64,000 bases of DNA from Allokutzneria oryzae (GCF_042429765.1 NZ_JBHLZU010000032.1:148254-212253); one strand, 5' to 3'; positions 12,001 to 17,891 are shown, counted from the stretch's first letter. Notes: generated by a model from the letters alone, not told the origin. A program made the numbers and translations.

Positions 12001-14236
12001 GTTCCGGAGGGCCAGGCAGTTCTACGCGACCCGGGCGGTGATCGACAACGCCCGGCGGGAACTGCGGTTCGCGGGCAGCAGGCTGGTGCTGCGGACCGAC
12101 GAGAACACTTTCGTGGAGTTCCTGCACGAGGGGCGGCCGCACAGGCTGTTCCGGGTCACCGCCCAGTTCGGCGGGACCCCGAAGGACGTCTGCCGTGACT
12201 TCGCCGCGGACATGGCGGGGGACAACCACATGTACGCCGTGCTGCACGACACTCGACCAGGCGGGACCGGGGAGACGGCGGTCGCGGACATCGACACCAG
12301 TGAGGGCGTCGTCGTGGGCGGAACCGCCCACCTCGCCGAAGCCCTGGTCCGGGTGGCCGCCGACGAACGCCGCCTGGTCGACCTCACCCCGCGATGGGCG
12401 CGTGAGCAGGTCATGGCGTGGCGGCGGCAGGAGAGCTCCCCACGCGTCGGCGCCCAGTACGGAAGGCTGCTCAACCAGGCGTTGCCGGATGGGCAGACCT
12501 CCCGCGCCGTCCTGTCGGAGCAGGCCGCCGTGCTCGGGCTCAACGAGTACGCCTTTCCCCGGATCAGTGAGGGATACCTGCTGCAGAGCGTCGAGCCCGA
12601 GCCGAGCCCGGGCGCACCCCCGTTCCGCGACTTCTCGCGCTCCACACCCGGGCACAACGCCGAGTACCGGGACCACCGGGGATACGGATACCACTTCGCG
12701 ACGGTGGTCGTGGAGAGCGAGGACGGGCAGCACCACCTGACGATCGAGAACGCGAACACGCGCCACGACAACAAGAAGGTCTTGCTTGACGCGTTGGACA
12801 AGAACGTGGACCTGTACCGCGACCGTTTCGACGACGTCGAGCGGATGCTGCGCGAGGCGGTCGACCGGGGCGAGCTCGACGCGAAGGACCCGAGGTTCGC
12901 GCTCCTGGCGGCGATGCGGGCGCGAGCGGAGGGGCACGAGGATCCCAGCGGCCTGAAAGGGTTGCTGGACCGGTGGCACCGGGAGATTTCCGGCGTCGCC
13001 GTCTACCCGCACAGCGGTGACGACTGGCGGTTCCGGATGGCCGGAATGGCCGCCGGTGAGACGTTCTTCGAACAGGCGACCAGCCTCGGTGACCAGCGGG
13101 CCACGCCGTCGACGAGCAACCCGCTGCTGATGGTGGTGAACAGCCACTATCCGCGGTCGCGCGTCGTCGTCCTGGCCCCGGGCGAGCCGGCGCTGGACAC
13201 CGGTGGCCGTGAGCAGGTGGACTCCCTGCTCGCCCGCGTCGCCACGATCGCGGCCTGGCGCGGGGCGCATCGCCTCGGCCTGCCCGAAATCCGCCTGACG
13301 ATCACCTCGGCGCCGTCGGACTGGCCGATCAGGCGGGAACGGGAGCAGGACGTGACGGCGTACGTCCGGCGGCGGCTGGAGCACCACCTGGCCGAACGGC
13401 AGGATGGTGCCGCCGTCGGCGCCGCGGACGTCGTCGTGTCCGTCACCCACCGGAAGCGGCAGGGTGAGGAGTCCGAGCTGGTGATGTTGGTCTCCACGGG
13501 CGGCGCGCCGGTGACCGGAGCGGAGGCGGCACGGCTCGCGCGGGAGATCGGCCTCGGCTCGGTGTTGCCGCGACCCTTCGGTGACTCCGCACCGGACAGG
13601 CTGAACGACCTCGTCGAGCTCGCCCGTCACGTCGACGGCGTCGACACTCCGGACGTCCGCAGGCTCGCGGATCTCCGTCGGCTCACCGACCTGGTGAGCC
13701 GGACGGGCGGGCCGGGGGGCGGCTTCCGCGCGGAGCACCTGGACCCGTTGGTGCGCACCGTCTTCGGCAGGCACGAGAGCACGCATGTGTCCATGGCCGA
13801 CCGTCGCGCCGTGGTCGACCTCGTGCCGGCGGCGAAGAACAAGGCGGGACACCGTGCCATCACCGTCGAGGACCTCAAGGAACAGGTGCCGACCGATCCG
13901 AGCCCGGCTCCGCCGCCGCGGCCGGGTGGTCTCCGGATCGTCCTGGACGCGACGGCCGACGTCACCGGGCTGAGAAACCGCGCCGAGGCGGTCGTCCTCG
14001 AACTGGCGCACCGGCACACCAGTGCTTGGCCGCGCTTGCGCGTCACCGGTCACGGGCCGGGGCTGCCCGAGGAGACCGTGGCGGGAATGGTGATCGGCGA
14101 GCTGGCCGGGGCACTGTCCCGTTTCGTCCGCCACACCCCGCCCGGCGTGCGTCCCCTGGACGTCCCCCTTGAGGTGACCCGGGGGACCGAGACCCCCGAC
14201 GGCCCCCCGTTCGCCGACGTCGAGATCGACTGGTAG
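2..14236 (+). CDS. Giant toxin-like protein (3' part): TcdB-type glycosyltransferase end, beta-rich repeats, OTU protease
   Basis: The frame is open to the left edge, so the true start lies upstream; residue numbers count from the ATG at 8. Residues 1-150 look like the end of a TcdA/TcdB-type glycosyltransferase domain (VGNSAIVAFARHPF, later TGPYVF). An 82-residue cassette occurs at 453-534 and 949-1030. Residues about 1060-2450 are beta-rich, with several related Gly/Ser/Thr units. Residues 2700-2850 resemble an OTU domain without its cysteine. A real OTU cysteine protease core is at 3779-3900: Asp3784, Cys3787 in GDGDCFF, His3894 in GSHYSA. Around residues 3450-3550 and 4170-4270 are two related modules with a [V/L]NE[A/Y]A motif, the second also showing YHFA and IENAN. 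OmpA-C-like segments lie near 3660 and 4430. Its position directly before a T7SS locus suggests a T7SS-exported effector of the actinobacterial giant-toxin type. No immunity gene is recognised. The target is unknown. Confidence 0.8.
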   Translation, partial: NRMWPTDARGSLPASVRQIAEPSDDPETGHGFAVHRVGGWGVGNSAIVAFARHPFLDIYLGRVAERYGMGQRELYLRQQHQVGLDVLESGERATWTEHGLARRAYRNSVMHRTGPYVFRDVAVDLGLRSDGAHQMPAVRGIQVGNANSWLDAEPEPQADDASPEPVAPDRAESLDVVRRVVATLVRELSNRQGDLHLTLVEPVVSRQPDPARVWTAVLRFIAEDPALAMRVRTVTDHRHDADGDVTVVLPQEALRLLDFQNREHRWWLGERQRPVWMSTADDPALPSRPVYTRAERTGYVVWHRPIAELPRDFAEYFFAPDAHQDRYHRPGHVEVSLSRPRLVPEAGRLVEVRVDAGGAIELTATIERHRAEGVALPPELAEMTPEDAAGRLWLPRHTLDRAHITAIRRPGTLRRRDTANGRGLTGVSLGELYLHSRGSGAQESGPIPEAVLIGASGLVHTYNHYPLRLDGPDPEAQAAVRAVAQRLLDDGPGAAERLARLLGRARGVPIHLAPSGAGRPEPDSDPGAGTSAQHAARAEAPVATEADLEDFRSFEILADYLGSAGEIARVDPGLSRLHPEELAAIHGYTHTLYHAIDNFLRGEDEAPHARALIAVLTSAVTRFPLRYTGWATRTLRDEPDQVRSRFQPGTRVTDRSFARATVDGDGVSADARRVVQRVFVRNGAYIASVSRFTEEREVLLPPGTEFDVLSAEESDGRLVITLRQAEETPSAVPAPDAVLEPVLSGRRSSEEERAALEDLVGEPYWVTSMAMKRTLRASAHSAIEDTADIRDLMGLTWYLIRRRLDVDLAMRSGDHRALRPVVVTATAALAHLPVHRGEVYRQVGLTEAESARYVPGMQITEPGFTVATTTAPPADSTAHTLRITSTTGRDTAPLIGADDAVIVLPPNSRFLVEEGDHEANEIRLIEIEPDAGDTAPEGVSPERWTEAITAASGLVHTYNHYRLRVDGVDPEAQAAVRLVARRLVDEGDEAALELAKRMGQARGVPVHEAPSGAGRPESVHDPDVGTSAQHAAPVVTLPPFLRSNAGLGSVAVERVAGAETVRGVVEQQFPAMAAGDLAEVERVVREEFGSLLGDGRALAARVAGQWYELNLRATLDTAGAREITTDTPPHPVEAAIQSNRNTTRTTGPATVGSVTAAVGALAGGVTVTGRVTVPTGRAFSRITQGISVQDSRDVVSDDPSRRVRVPVAFTVSTVNRTGQELGSRTTSGTVDLLVPQEFTALATTSEPVEPHQPEVAAEFVPETVQLPGAAERVLAAMPVGVTGIGTPGRAELLRVISPEFLRAHLGAMLRGSVASAGLVDGSGRTRGVVELTASLGAPALLGSVHSGQMRSQEQSTRQSEHVGTVRSGFDVGLSAGGVVLPNVGATLGLSYSMAGTGQTAVGGAATRRRGVQVDGTELYEAPLFVTLRPHGGEPITVNGTTHFRMATARQPVAGERRFPPSYLHHGNTIGHARVLRIAGLTETLDRVREELVALPGANRLFPRFGAEARSWSAADIEGAAANHRVFTTVFSPENLHALTDTLTSTGVSAMLSTISGRHEHVYEILLRARISGTPEHLGLRADTAVRGQLSDSQRLHGVRGRERGIGITVDAGVRPAGGAAFSGRVAYARGTEATAGPGVTRTTSHSGSTDAHAFEVPLELHAEIRYHRTLRTELSSLVLGRPGEHVPAVRRIPVEGPPGAHMRLLVPASETTAAEPRPRAEVPVALPLAAPSRIDELLANHRRENASRQFDWLYFAGLEGTDVMHRAAVDLVSQAAGGDRALVLEGSPAREQLDGAINPDMIAARFERMVAHGDVITRLAHPRRAADRVAALGVVARLRLADAELVSTADDVSLDNSRQATQRAGDGVSAATELAGGLGPSGTATSGGLSGVFGASVVVGRRWATSRGTEISGTVERTLTTPPSGRTVLIRVPAAVTMVAESRREALGLRFGHHVAGATVDSLGAYFRVSEDQARDLGLLPPAEPGPPMPLPDLVVPAPLSHPAGASIGLGTVEVFPDLTRLVAGVAPHVETRALDDLMGTFQRLNALTSRSGAVALLDSALNGGAAITVHRPRLFGSETQRAVLRANVREHRSLGATADGTGIGNYQAFSVQRSTARAHGPLWDAGVRAGARGAHHDPAQHRAGQSGATTAVRAGEQRLHGTATTATDQSSMVSYTSGPVVRHAVVADFTLTLERGGRTIAEASLDGQEVVFRLPADDLTTRARNRNDQRTEPVVARWAGQGRGARIRAAVDEWRADGVVVPDRAVPETLAGVSLIREAVNAALREARAGNVLLGPETSAQAVLDAALSAELVRPALPEMLSRGLELPVLRGDGQIATVTVHMRAREPRMVGLSGDIGMDRPRQRSSSHQSDIRRAPFVMVNPSVGPGIGATATESGQPALGGGLQDMGHTGRAQHARGVATGGSAQADRNAKPQGRTGLVEYDLDVKVVVKVADLVLGTGPQWRAPRHVVSDLTIPAATRLRMSEEDAVRQVDVGELVLDAHRAVTEAAQLWQEAETAARLARRAVQDADAVNRRRMDELFAGTAHLTAEELVREILETGPGNHDARGRLAEAERAARRAATTWADTKRFADYLLATGVPLARIEKVLGKLPESEWEERMRAAAGEVDVHVRSRLNLDGGDAYHHELVMRRAYEVLQAERRGEQPREFVPPPREPGTIETGLRGGARQAVPSEAGPSGLSVQQTRALISAGLRLTGAGDFFGALHESVSGQRPDLAGLGADGLRERVARRLASAAVVGAPVPGAENGFALAARLLDPGDDRSDLAPLLSRVAAEEFGLLISFVPGTGVPGSFGPTTGTPVVLFGAEPDGTRFMGSGPLNGGGPQATQYAALLAELPNLRQGVDVSAHVGELVRLADVDHSADVMAAPEVRRMLRRIDAALPSGGAVRIRSVVRDAVLSTAVVPTRGHRVIQPFSHRRLEAVLTDIALHLEAGADPFGTPGSVLEHLDYRPNAPMPVRLAVLALANLVPRSRSTLAADPVFRAIVASPSLVDALFAASGHDEQQFLNTCDPAAMNTALLGRVPTIAGLLHIGGAMVEHVNDVLAAATADQLSRADRPGRTIGELVRQRIREAERVFATVESEAIRLAGIGAPMAEWARLTRQWGRVMQKLAAVVDLSAGPDSVPVLTKKPVPGAWGVSAALMTPLAVDRPGRRVSAVNGAAYQESLDARMADVDGRSRRFVGITDWTRDRAQTRLEFWRRVRYSGVAQLETENAITKHALALRATTVDGVRGYSLADPKESEPRFLRADEFFAWAHRTDARIEADALTPLSDHVVETGPVRTDADTPYLAVEYGQPADLVIEEELTFRATAEILNAAREALRSVGSKIRLTETARAGNLRVVRIELGDATGSRDVAAQVLGGQPSTLVLRPNGSRAVMVPSALGDHVHGAHALARRMVTAGRDGLTRQELALGLAAREAQQDNEIVAEYRTALVDPATVEVARRWGVNEAARARVGEAYVLAPVSGIGNANADYYLVPVIAETTDGAQLVLETRGSEVGLRVLGPNESFFDVFGRDGLFDAPLAMVMTGHNPAPNRYVEFDVGSREPGTVAWSRRAWPRMPELTRPHEDRPSPFEPRLLADPDYLGAALAAVTSADDADPRYEEEVHRLAEVAGAPGKLAGFAEQVAKLVAWLRSEDQPPPVVTISGGVGNSPWKDRADEVGRQRRAAVEQELRSALAVAFDKYRVPLPVAELRIDQIRQESTRRGLLDALDGAGSRARRRVTVALSPDTRYAARPARPAAFQATEAQHRWLVTHGRREIPIAGDGDCFFSALLVTAGGHASVRGKSVLDLRNRLADRFRDNIAEYGAFLTGEDPARAEADIRRAGSWASAAGDLVPLLAADEFGLRLRLVDPRGTVLTVGGQGHEVTLLYDGSHYSATAGQPSSVPSGRPPVLRGAGRMRTTIDYELTDGSGIDETSPAGEILERAPFAYREQLEVREEPGGGQALNFPLFRPTRPIRSVLKPPLDVSADGTLALPGGFRRARQFYATRAVIDNARRELRFAGSRLVLRTDENTFVEFLHEGRPHRLFRVTAQFGGTPKDVCRDFAADMAGDNHMYAVLHDTRPGGTGETAVADIDTSEGVVVGGTAHLAEALVRVAADERRLVDLTPRWAREQVMAWRRQESSPRVGAQYGRLLNQALPDGQTSRAVLSEQAAVLGLNEYAFPRISEGYLLQSVEPEPSPGAPPFRDFSRSTPGHNAEYRDHRGYGYHFATVVVESEDGQHHLTIENANTRHDNKKVLLDALDKNVDLYRDRFDDVERMLREAVDRGELDAKDPRFALLAAMRARAEGHEDPSGLKGLLDRWHREISGVAVYPHSGDDWRFRMAGMAAGETFFEQATSLGDQRATPSTSNPLLMVVNSHYPRSRVVVLAPGEPALDTGGREQVDSLLARVATIAAWRGAHRLGLPEIRLTITSAPSDWPIRREREQDVTAYVRRRLEHHLAERQDGAAVGAADVVVSVTHRKRQGEESELVMLVSTGGAPVTGAEAARLAREIGLGSVLPRPFGDSAPDRLNDLVELARHVDGVDTPDVRRLADLRRLTDLVSRTGGPGGGFRAEHLDPLVRTVFGRHESTHVSMADRRAVVDLVPAAKNKAGHRAITVEDLKEQVPTDPSPAPPPRPGGLRIVLDATADVTGLRNRAEAVVLELAHRHTSAWPRLRVTGHGPGLPEETVAGMVIGELAGALSRFVRHTPPGVRPLDVPLEVTRGTETPDGPPFADVEIDW
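1364..1609 (+). repeat. 82-codon in-gene cassette, copy 1
   Basis: This encodes residues 453-534 of the giant protein, beginning ASGLVHTYNHY and ending GTSAQHAA. The same 82-residue unit, also exactly 246 bp, recurs at 2852-3097 with most positions identical at both DNA and protein level. That indicates an internal duplication. The unit ends in a Pro/Gly-rich stretch (PSGAGRPE) that looks like a linker, so it may be a domain-plus-linker spacer between modules. Confidence 0.85.
2852..3097 (+). repeat. 82-codon in-gene cassette, copy 2
   Basis: This is the second copy of the cassette at 1364-1609, encoding residues 949-1030 of the giant protein. The segment between the copies (residues 535-948) is therefore bounded by direct repeats and could be gained or lost by recombination. 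Each copy directly precedes a change in sequence character, which supports a modular, recombining protein. Confidence 0.85.
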
Positions 14237-14244
14237 CGGTCAAC

Positions 14245-14264
14245 CGATACCCGTTCGGGTACCG
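14245..14264 (+). terminator. Short stem-loop after the giant gene
   Basis: An imperfect inverted repeat begins nine bases after the stop codon: an 8-bp stem with one mismatch around a GTTC loop. It is followed by AAAGAAA, not a T tract, so intrinsic termination is uncertain. It could be a processing or attenuation hairpin instead. Confidence 0.35.
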
Positions 14265-14285
14265 AAAGAAATGTCGACCGAAGGG

Positions 14286-14314
14286 TTGACAAGCGCGCCG
14301 TGCGACACCGAAAA
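14286..14314 (+). promoter_or_regulatory. Possible promoter for the regulator and T7SS operon
   Basis: A perfect TTGACA hexamer lies at 14286-14291 in the 162-bp gap between the giant gene and the LuxR-type regulator. The -10 region expected 17 bp later reads CGAAAA, which is poor. If real, it would start a transcript with a leader of about 80 bases ahead of the regulator and the T7SS genes. Confidence 0.25.
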
Positions 14315-14398
14315 GTCGATTTCTTGCGGTTGTCGCGGTCTGATCCGGCCGCCCATGCTCGGTGTCGTCGAATGGCGGTATCGAATGGCAGGTGAGCA

Positions 14399-15067
14399 GT
14401 GATTCAGGAATCGACTCCACGGCCCGCTCCGGCAGACGCCCGGTCGTGCCGGGATGTCGGTTCCGTCGCCGCCGTGCGGGTCCTGGTGCGGGCCGGTGAC
14501 CCGATCAGCCTCGCCGGGGTGGCGGGCCAGCTCGGCCAGTGGCCCGCCGTCGACGTGGTCACCGCGGACTCCGACGTCGCGCTGCTGGTTGTGGACACCG
14601 TGGACTCCGGCACCGTCGCACTGCTGCGGGAGCTCGGCAGGCCGCGGGTCGTGCTGGTGGCGAACCGGGTCACCGACGCGCAGGTTCTCGACGCGGTCGA
14701 GTTCGGCCTGCGGGCGGTGGTGCCGCGCGCCGAGGCGACCGCGGAGCGGCTGGTGCACGCGGTGCTCACCGCCCACCGGGGCGGTGCGGACCTGCCGCCG
14801 GAGCTGCTCGGCGAGCTGCTGACCCAGCTCGCCCGCCTGCAACGGGAGGTGCTGGGCCCGATCGGCCTGACCGCCGCCGGGGTCACCGTCCGCGAGGCGG
14901 AGGTGCTGCGGCTGACCGCCGAGGGCCTTGACACCGGGGAGATCGCCGAGCGGATGTGCTTCTCCGAGGGAACGGTCAAATCCGTCGTGCACGGGCTGAT
15001 GCGGAAGTTCGGTCTCCGCAACCGCGTGCACGTGGTCGCGCACGCCATTCGCGCGGGAATCATCTAA
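14399..15067 (+). CDS. LuxR-family regulator with degenerate receiver domain
   Basis: This 222-residue protein has a C-terminal LuxR/GerE helix-turn-helix (residues about 155-220, with TVREAEVLRLTAEGL and EGTVKSVVHGLMRKF). An N-terminal receiver-like fold (residues 20-140) precedes it. The receiver lacks the paired acidic residues near the first strand, and its usual phosphorylation-site segment reads DVALLVVDT, so phosphorylation-dependent control is doubtful. The GTG start is preceded by AGGTGAG at good spacing. It lies 51 bp before the WXG100 pair, so it is the likely local T7SS regulator. Ligand and targets are unknown. Confidence 0.8.
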   Translation: MIQESTPRPAPADARSCRDVGSVAAVRVLVRAGDPISLAGVAGQLGQWPAVDVVTADSDVALLVVDTVDSGTVALLRELGRPRVVLVANRVTDAQVLDAVEFGLRAVVPRAEATAERLVHAVLTAHRGGADLPPELLGELLTQLARLQREVLGPIGLTAAGVTVREAEVLRLTAEGLDTGEIAERMCFSEGTVKSVVHGLMRKFGLRNRVHVVAHAIRAGII

Positions 15068-15118
15068 CCGCACGCCTTTTCCGGGCGTGCCAAGGAAAAG
15101 CTCGAAAGAGAGAAGACG

Positions 15119-15433
15119 ATGAACCAGCCGCTTTCCGTCACAACCCCGGGAATGCAGCGGGCCGCCGAGGACTTCCGGGCGGCGCTGGCCACTTCGCGGC
15201 GCACCCAGAGCGGGATGCAGACCCAGATCTCCACCCTCGGTGTGGCGTGGACCGGTGAGGCCGCGACCCGCTTCAACCGGTCGCTCAACGCCTGGTCCGC
15301 CGAGTACGCCAACATCCTGCGCCAGCTCGAACGCATCCTCGGCGCGCTTGAGGGCAGCAAGGCCACCTACGCCAAGACCGAGGCCGCCGCGACCGACGCC
15401 GCGAGCAGCGCCATGCGCGGTCTGCCCATCTGA
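15119..15433 (+). CDS. WXG100-family T7SS protein (EsxB-like)
   Basis: This 104-residue all-helical protein has the WXG turn at Trp44-Thr-Gly46 between two predicted helices, the standard ESAT-6/CFP-10 hairpin. Near the C-terminus the sequence YAKTE (84-88) fits the YxxxD/E export signal used by T7SS substrates. The ATG follows a GAAAGAGAG ribosome-binding site. It is paired with the next gene, as WXG100 partners usually are, and probably forms a heterodimer exported by the EccBCD/MycP machine encoded downstream. Confidence 0.92.
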   Translation: MNQPLSVTTPGMQRAAEDFRAALATSRRTQSGMQTQISTLGVAWTGEAATRFNRSLNAWSAEYANILRQLERILGALEGSKATYAKTEAAATDAASSAMRGLPI

Positions 15434-15464
15434 TCACCCTTCGAGCGACACAGGAGAGAACACC

Positions 15465-15770
15465 ATGGCGGAGTACACAGTCACCTTCGGCCGCGTGCAG
15501 GGCGTGCTCAGCGAGATGGCGGCCATCGACAGCCAGATCAAGTCGATGCTCGCCAAGCTGGAGCAGGACGCCCAGCACAACCTCGCGCAGTGGAACAGCG
15601 ACGCGCAGCTGGCCTACCGCGACTGCAAGGCGAAGTGGGACCACTCGGCGCGGCAGATGCCGGTGCTGCTCGCGCAGGCGCGCACCGCGCTCGGCGACAT
15701 CATGGCCGGTTACACCGGCGCGGAGAAGGCGGGCACCGAGATGTTCGGTGGCACTGGCGTCGGACGCTGA
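15465..15770 (+). CDS. WXG100-family T7SS protein with WNS turn (EsxA-like)
   Basis: This 101-residue helical hairpin protein is the partner of the gene 31 bp upstream. The turn residue is altered: Trp43-Asn-Ser45 instead of WxG. YTGAE at 83-87 matches the YxxxE export motif, so both partners carry one, whereas in classical pairs only the CFP-10-like member is expected to. AGGAGAG precedes the ATG at good spacing. It probably acts as a co-exported chaperone-like partner or as a small substrate. Confidence 0.9.
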   Translation: MAEYTVTFGRVQGVLSEMAAIDSQIKSMLAKLEQDAQHNLAQWNSDAQLAYRDCKAKWDHSARQMPVLLAQARTALGDIMAGYTGAEKAGTEMFGGTGVGR

Positions 15771-15771
15771 C

Positions 15772-16323
15772 ATGGGTGTCGGTGACAAGTACGCGGAGGA
15801 CCTCAGCAAGCGCTGGAGCTCGCCAGGAACCAAGGATCCGAAGACAGGTGCGGCCCGCTGGGACGACGGCCAGAAGCCCCCGTCGTGGCCTCCGCTGGAG
15901 GACAGGGCCGCCTTCGACATCCCTCCGGTGCGGAGGGAACACGGCGGCACCGGTGACGTGGCGGTGAGCACCGCGGCGGTGAAGTACTTCGCCGAGGTGA
16001 TGGGCACCTTGTCCAAGGACGTCGACGAGGCGATCCGGGAGCTGGGCAAGGTGGACGTGCGGCCCGGGAACTTCTACCACGCCGACCGGATCGTGCAGAA
16101 GGTCAGCGACACCTCCGCGGACGGGCTCAAGTCCGTCTACTCGGGACGGATGCAGAAGCTCAAGTCCGGGCTGATGACGCTGTCCACGCGGATGAACGAG
16201 CTGGCCAAGCGGTACGAGACGACCGAGGGCGTCAACTCCGCCGGCGCGGACGAGGTGACCCGCCTGATGAAGGACGTCGGCACGGCGCTGGGCAGGAGCG
16301 GTCCGGCGGCCCCGAGAACCTGA
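15772..16323 (+). CDS. T7SS-associated helical protein with YxxxE motif
   Basis: This 183-residue protein starts one base after the previous stop. A GTG at 15748 would add eight residues and overlap the previous gene, and neither start has a clear ribosome-binding site. Residues 1-62 are polar and Pro-rich. Residues 64-175 form a long helical hairpin-like region resembling WXG/EspC-type substrates, without a WxG turn. YETTE at 148-152 fits the YxxxE T7SS signal. It lies between the WXG100 pair and the large proline/glycine-rich protein. It is likely a substrate or substrate chaperone. No enzymatic motif is seen. Confidence 0.7.
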   Translation: MGVGDKYAEDLSKRWSSPGTKDPKTGAARWDDGQKPPSWPPLEDRAAFDIPPVRREHGGTGDVAVSTAAVKYFAEVMGTLSKDVDEAIRELGKVDVRPGNFYHADRIVQKVSDTSADGLKSVYSGRMQKLKSGLMTLSTRMNELAKRYETTEGVNSAGADEVTRLMKDVGTALGRSGPAAPRT

Positions 16324-16360
16324 TCACGACCACCCGGACTCAGCATGGAACGAGCCGAAC

Positions 16361-17887
16361 ATGGTTAGTAACAACGCGCAGCGCTACGGCAGCGACATCC
16401 CGACGGACAATCGGTACGACGGCTGGACGTGGCGGCAGATCAAGGCGGCCATCACCGGCGGCTCGGACATGACCCAGTCCCATGTGGATTCGATCAACGA
16501 CGTGAGCAAGCCGGAGTCCTTGCGCGAGGCCGCCAGGATCTTCCTGTTCACCCAACGGGTGCTGGAGAAGGTCCGGCGCACGATCGACGAGCACAGCAAG
16601 GCCGTCGCGGGCCCGGACGGCCCGTGGAAGGGGCCCGCCGCCGACAGCTTCATGACCGGCATGGACTACTTCGGCAAGGAGGTGCGCAGCCACATCGACC
16701 AGATCGCCGACAACCCCTCCGGGGCCTACCCGATCCCGCAGGGGCTGCACGCCGCCGGCAACAAGCTGGCCGACGCGATCTGGCGCATCGAAGCCATCGA
16801 CTCGCACTACGCCAACGAGGCCAAGAAGGCCGGCGCGAGCGTGCACAACCACGCCGACCGCGGCGGCGACCTGGTGCACATCTCGGAGAAACCCGAGATC
16901 GTCAAGATGATGACCGCGCAGATGCGTGACGTCATCGTGGGGCTGGCGGGCAACTACGACCTCACCTACAGCACGGTGCAGCCCACCCCGCCCGAGCCGA
17001 CGTTCTTCAAGGGCGGCAAGCCGGTCAGCGGTGATCCGAACGCACTGCGCGTGGGCGCCCCGCCCACCGGGCCGGGAGCGCCGGGCTCACCGTCCGGGCC
17101 GGGCTTCGGCGGCATCGACGGGGCGGGAGCACCGGGCTCGCCGGCGGGTTCCGGCCCCGGTGGCGGTGGCTCGGCCTCTCCCGCCTCGCTGCCACCGACG
17201 GTGGATCCCGGAGCGTTCGGGCTGAGCGCCGATCCCGCCGGCCCCGGTGCCGACGCCGCGGCTCGGGCGCAGGGGACGGGCGGTCTGCACACCCCCGGCG
17301 CGATGCCCACGCTCGGCGCCCCGCCCTCGGTCGCCCCGTGGTCCCCCGGCGGTGGTGGCCCCGGTGCGCTGCCCGGGCTCAGCGGCGGGGTGCCCTTGCC
17401 CGGCATGCCGCCGGTGTTCCCCGGTGGCACCGGCGGTGGCGTCAAGCCGTGGGCGGGCGGCACCGGCCCGGGTGGGCTCCGGCTGCCTGGCGGTTCTCTT
17501 CCCAGCGCCGGTGGCGTGAAGCCGTGGTCCGGCGGCGGCGCGGGCGGGCTCGGTGGCTTCGGCGGCGGCGCCGGTGGCGTGGGCGGCTCGGGCTCGGTCA
17601 AGCCCTGGGCCGGCGCGGGCAAGGGCCCCTCCGCGGGCGCCGCCGGTGGCGCTGATGCCCCGCACCCCACGGGCACGGGCCCCCGAAGTACGAGCGGTCG
17701 CGGCGGAACCGGACCGGGTGGTTCGACCGCACCGGGCGCCGGTGGCTACCCGATGGCACCGCCGATGGGCGGAGCGGGCGGCGGAAACCAGCAGGAACGC
17801 GAGCGCACCACGTGGCTGGTCGAGGACGAAGAGGTCTGGGGCGCCGCCCCCGCCCTCCCACCCCGCGTCATCGGCCGCGACGACTAA
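16361..17887 (+). CDS. Large WXG/PPE-like T7SS substrate with Pro/Gly-rich tail
   Basis: This 508-residue protein has a helical N-terminal domain of about 210 residues with a WxG turn at Trp89-Lys-Gly91. A long low-complexity Gly/Pro/Ala region follows, in which VKPW plus a glycine-rich stretch recurs three times (about residues 365-430). The C-terminus ends in a conserved-looking acidic/aromatic tail, TTWLVEDEEVWG, followed by PPRVIGRDD. The architecture matches PPE/EspB-type T7SS substrates: a helical export domain plus a flexible surface-exposed tail. No catalytic motif is seen. It is separated from mycP by a perfect palindrome that could tune the expression of substrate relative to machinery. 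Confidence 0.75.
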   Translation: MVSNNAQRYGSDIPTDNRYDGWTWRQIKAAITGGSDMTQSHVDSINDVSKPESLREAARIFLFTQRVLEKVRRTIDEHSKAVAGPDGPWKGPAADSFMTGMDYFGKEVRSHIDQIADNPSGAYPIPQGLHAAGNKLADAIWRIEAIDSHYANEAKKAGASVHNHADRGGDLVHISEKPEIVKMMTAQMRDVIVGLAGNYDLTYSTVQPTPPEPTFFKGGKPVSGDPNALRVGAPPTGPGAPGSPSGPGFGGIDGAGAPGSPAGSGPGGGGSASPASLPPTVDPGAFGLSADPAGPGADAAARAQGTGGLHTPGAMPTLGAPPSVAPWSPGGGGPGALPGLSGGVPLPGMPPVFPGGTGGGVKPWAGGTGPGGLRLPGGSLPSAGGVKPWSGGGAGGLGGFGGGAGGVGGSGSVKPWAGAGKGPSAGAAGGADAPHPTGTGPRSTSGRGGTGPGGSTAPGAGGYPMAPPMGGAGGGNQQERERTTWLVEDEEVWGAAPALPPRVIGRDD

Positions 17888-17891
17888 TACC

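Noticed and set aside
11141..14134. Minus-strand frame of 997 codons opposite the OTU region
   Set aside because: Antisense shadow. The OTU motifs are on the plus strand.
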